Shown one piece after another: positions 38,240 through 39,276 of a stretch of DNA of 39,276 bases. Origin of the DNA: Streptomyces longispororuber (lineage in GTDB: Bacteria; Actinomycetota; Actinomycetes; Streptomycetales; Streptomycetaceae); contig NZ_JAMOLN010000085.1 of assembly GCF_024448165.1 (NCBI RefSeq), positions 1-39,276 on the forward strand. The letters are read 5' to 3'. Position 1 is the stretch's first letter; every line of letters starts with the position of its first letter. The notes under the pieces were generated by a model that saw only the letters and a program-made list of their open reading frames with translations, made no database searches and had not been told where the DNA came from. The position numbers and the translations under genes are program-made.

Positions 38240-39276
38240 GGCGCGGTGCCCTGCGCTGTCGGGAGGGGCAGGGTCGCCTCGACCACGAAGCCGCCGGCCG
38301 GGCCGGGGCCCGCGGCCAGGGTGCCGCCCGCCATCGCGGTGCGTTCGCGCATGCCGAGCAGCCCGTGGCCGCTCGTCCCGCCCGGTCTCCCGGTGGCGGC
38401 GCCGGGGCCGCAGTCTCGGATGCGGAGTCTCAACTCGGTCTCCCTGTAGTCGAGTTCGACGTCGACGGCCACGCCGGGCGCGTGGCGGCGGGTGTTCGTC
38501 AGGGCTTCCTGGACGATGCGGTACGCGGTCAGTTCCAGACCGGGGTCGAGCGGGGTGACGCGGCCGCGGACGAGGAGGCGGACTGCGCCGCCGGAGGTCT
38601 CGCGGGCCTCGTCGACCAGCGCGACGAGCTGGGCGAGGCCGGGCTGCGGGGCGCGGGCGGCGGGCGTGTGCGCCGGCAGGTCCTCGCGCAGCACGCCGAG
38701 CAGGCGGCGCATCTCGGTGAGCGCGAGGCGGGCCGTGTCGCCGATCGCCAGGAACGTCGCGGCGCCCTCCGCGGACAGGCCGGGCGTGGTGTACCGGGCC
38801 GTCTCCGCCTGGACGGAGATCGTCGAGACGTGGTGGGCGACGATGTCGTGCAACTCCCGGGCGATGCGGGCCCGTTCGCCGAGGGCCGCGTGGGCGAGCG
38901 CCGTGTCCGCGTAGCTGTGGTCGGCGGCGGTGCGGTCGGCCGCCTCCGTGTTCGCCCGCCGGGCGGAGCCCGCGCCGAGCGCCGCCGCGGCGATCGTGAG
39001 CAGGACCATGCCGTACGCCCGCACGTCCTCGGCCGAGACCAGGGCGAAGGCGACGTACGGGACCGCGAACAGGACGGCCGTACGGGCCGGGTGCCGCAGC
39101 CCCACGACGAACAGCGCGATGCCCGTGGTCACCAGCGCGGTGTACAGGGTGCGGTGGTAGACGAGCGGGGCGAGGAGGGTGGCCGTGGTGAGGGCGAGGG
39201 CGGTGAGCAGGGGCTGGACGCGGACGAAGGCGAGCGGGACGGTGGCGGCCAGCGTGAGGGCGAGGAGGCCGGCGAG
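38236..39276 (-). CDS. Sensor histidine kinase, HisKA_3/NarX-type (N-terminus beyond right edge)
   Basis: At least 346 codons are open, continuing past base 39276. The visible N-terminal part (to about 39000) is hydrophobic, with three or more likely spans, including LTALALTTATLLAPLVY and AVLFAVPYVAFAL, so the sensor is membrane-embedded with little extracellular loop. The dimerisation domain has the phosphoacceptor His in ERARIARELHDIVAHHVSTISVQAE. The ATPase domain has the N-box EALTNTRRHAPG and the G-box GHGLLGMRER. It should phosphorylate the response regulator encoded by the overlapping downstream gene. A GTG at 39132 is an internal codon, not the start, since the same frame stays open and membrane-like to the edge. 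The signal is unknown. Confidence 0.9.
   Translation of the reverse strand, partial: LAGLLALTLAATVPLAFVRVQPLLTALALTTATLLAPLVYHRTLYTALVTTGIALFVVGLRHPARTAVLFAVPYVAFALVSAEDVRAYGMVLLTIAAAALGAGSARRANTEAADRTAADHSYADTALAHAALGERARIARELHDIVAHHVSTISVQAETARYTTPGLSAEGAATFLAIGDTARLALTEMRRLLGVLREDLPAHTPAARAPQPGLAQLVALVDEARETSGGAVRLLVRGRVTPLDPGLELTAYRIVQEALTNTRRHAPGVAVDVELDYRETELRLRIRDCGPGAATGRPGGTSGHGLLGMRERTAMAGGTLAAGPGPAGGFVVEATLPLPTAQGTAP

Noticed and set aside
1..39276. tRNA or rRNA genes, insertion sequences, prophage and attachment sites
   Set aside because: I looked for T-loop (GGTTCGAAT-type) strings, transposase motifs and terminal inverted repeats on both strands and saw none. A covariance-model scan would be needed to exclude small RNAs.

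Overview
The window is chromosomal DNA from a high-GC actinomycete, almost certainly a Streptomyces or close relative. The reasons are very high GC with G/C-biased third codon positions; frequent GTG/TTG starts; mycothiol-dependent enzyme, DUF4232 lipoprotein, SARP, FG-GAP and SpoIIE-phosphatase families; a proteasome activator (Bpa); a K15-type DD-transpeptidase with an SGC motif; and one exact copy of the 14-bp streptomycete parS sequence. From memory, the order aspS ... bkd operon ... DevR-like regulator ... two Ser/Thr kinases resembles the core region of the S. coelicolor chromosome on one side of oriC. No rRNA, tRNA, CRISPR, insertion sequence, prophage or biosynthetic cluster was seen. 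Thirty-four protein genes are called, two of them cut by the window edges.

Layout, left to right. 1-5.1 kb: the start of a secreted repeat protein (-), bpa (+), two divergent transmembrane Ser/Thr kinases (one with a PASTA-like sensor, one with a Thr/Pro/Glu-rich outer tail), and an FMN-type split-barrel protein (-). 5.2-9.8 kb: a DevR/DosR-like orphan response regulator (-) and the divergent bkdABC operon for a 2-oxoacid dehydrogenase complex. 9.9-13.9 kb: a K15-type DD-transpeptidase, a GntR/FCD regulator translationally coupled to an MFS exporter, and a mycothiol-dependent maleylpyruvate isomerase family protein. 14-18.9 kb: a nitrilase-family amidohydrolase, a LURP-one protein, a secreted FG-GAP protein, a multi-pass membrane protein and a GNAT acetyltransferase. 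19-26 kb: a GlxA/FtrA-type regulator divergent from a cupin-NHLRC2-like gene pair, a DUF4232 lipoprotein, a 900-residue SARP/NB-ARC/TPR regulator and a tiny membrane protein. 26-33.5 kb: an M18 aminopeptidase, a long acyl-CoA dehydrogenase, an alpha/beta hydrolase, an SseB-like protein, a pirin and an AI-2E-family permease. 33.4-39.3 kb: a PAS-GAF-PP2C-HATPase phosphatase, aspS, and a NarL-type two-component pair running off the right edge.

How the parts may work together. Much of the window is signalling: two Ser/Thr kinases, a SpoIIE-type phosphatase/anti-sigma module, two LuxR-type response regulators, a histidine kinase, and SARP, GntR and GlxA regulators. The clearest local circuit is the DevR-like regulator with a GGGAC-N4-GTCCC dyad (the core of the DosR box) between it and the downstream flavin-type gene. 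Other candidate operators are a duplicated TTGGAAATCCAA dyad before bkdA, TACTAACTAGTA before the acyl-CoA dehydrogenase, a TTTCTGTATC/GATACAGAAA set between the hydrolase and the SseB gene, and paired CACTAG boxes on a well-formed leaderless promoter of the GNAT gene.

No whole new system is evident; this is mostly core genome. The most notable signal is the exact parS site inside the 82-bp tail-to-tail overlap of two genes, where its palindrome makes both proteins carry VSRET near their C-termini. All functions are read from sequence motifs; no database search was run.
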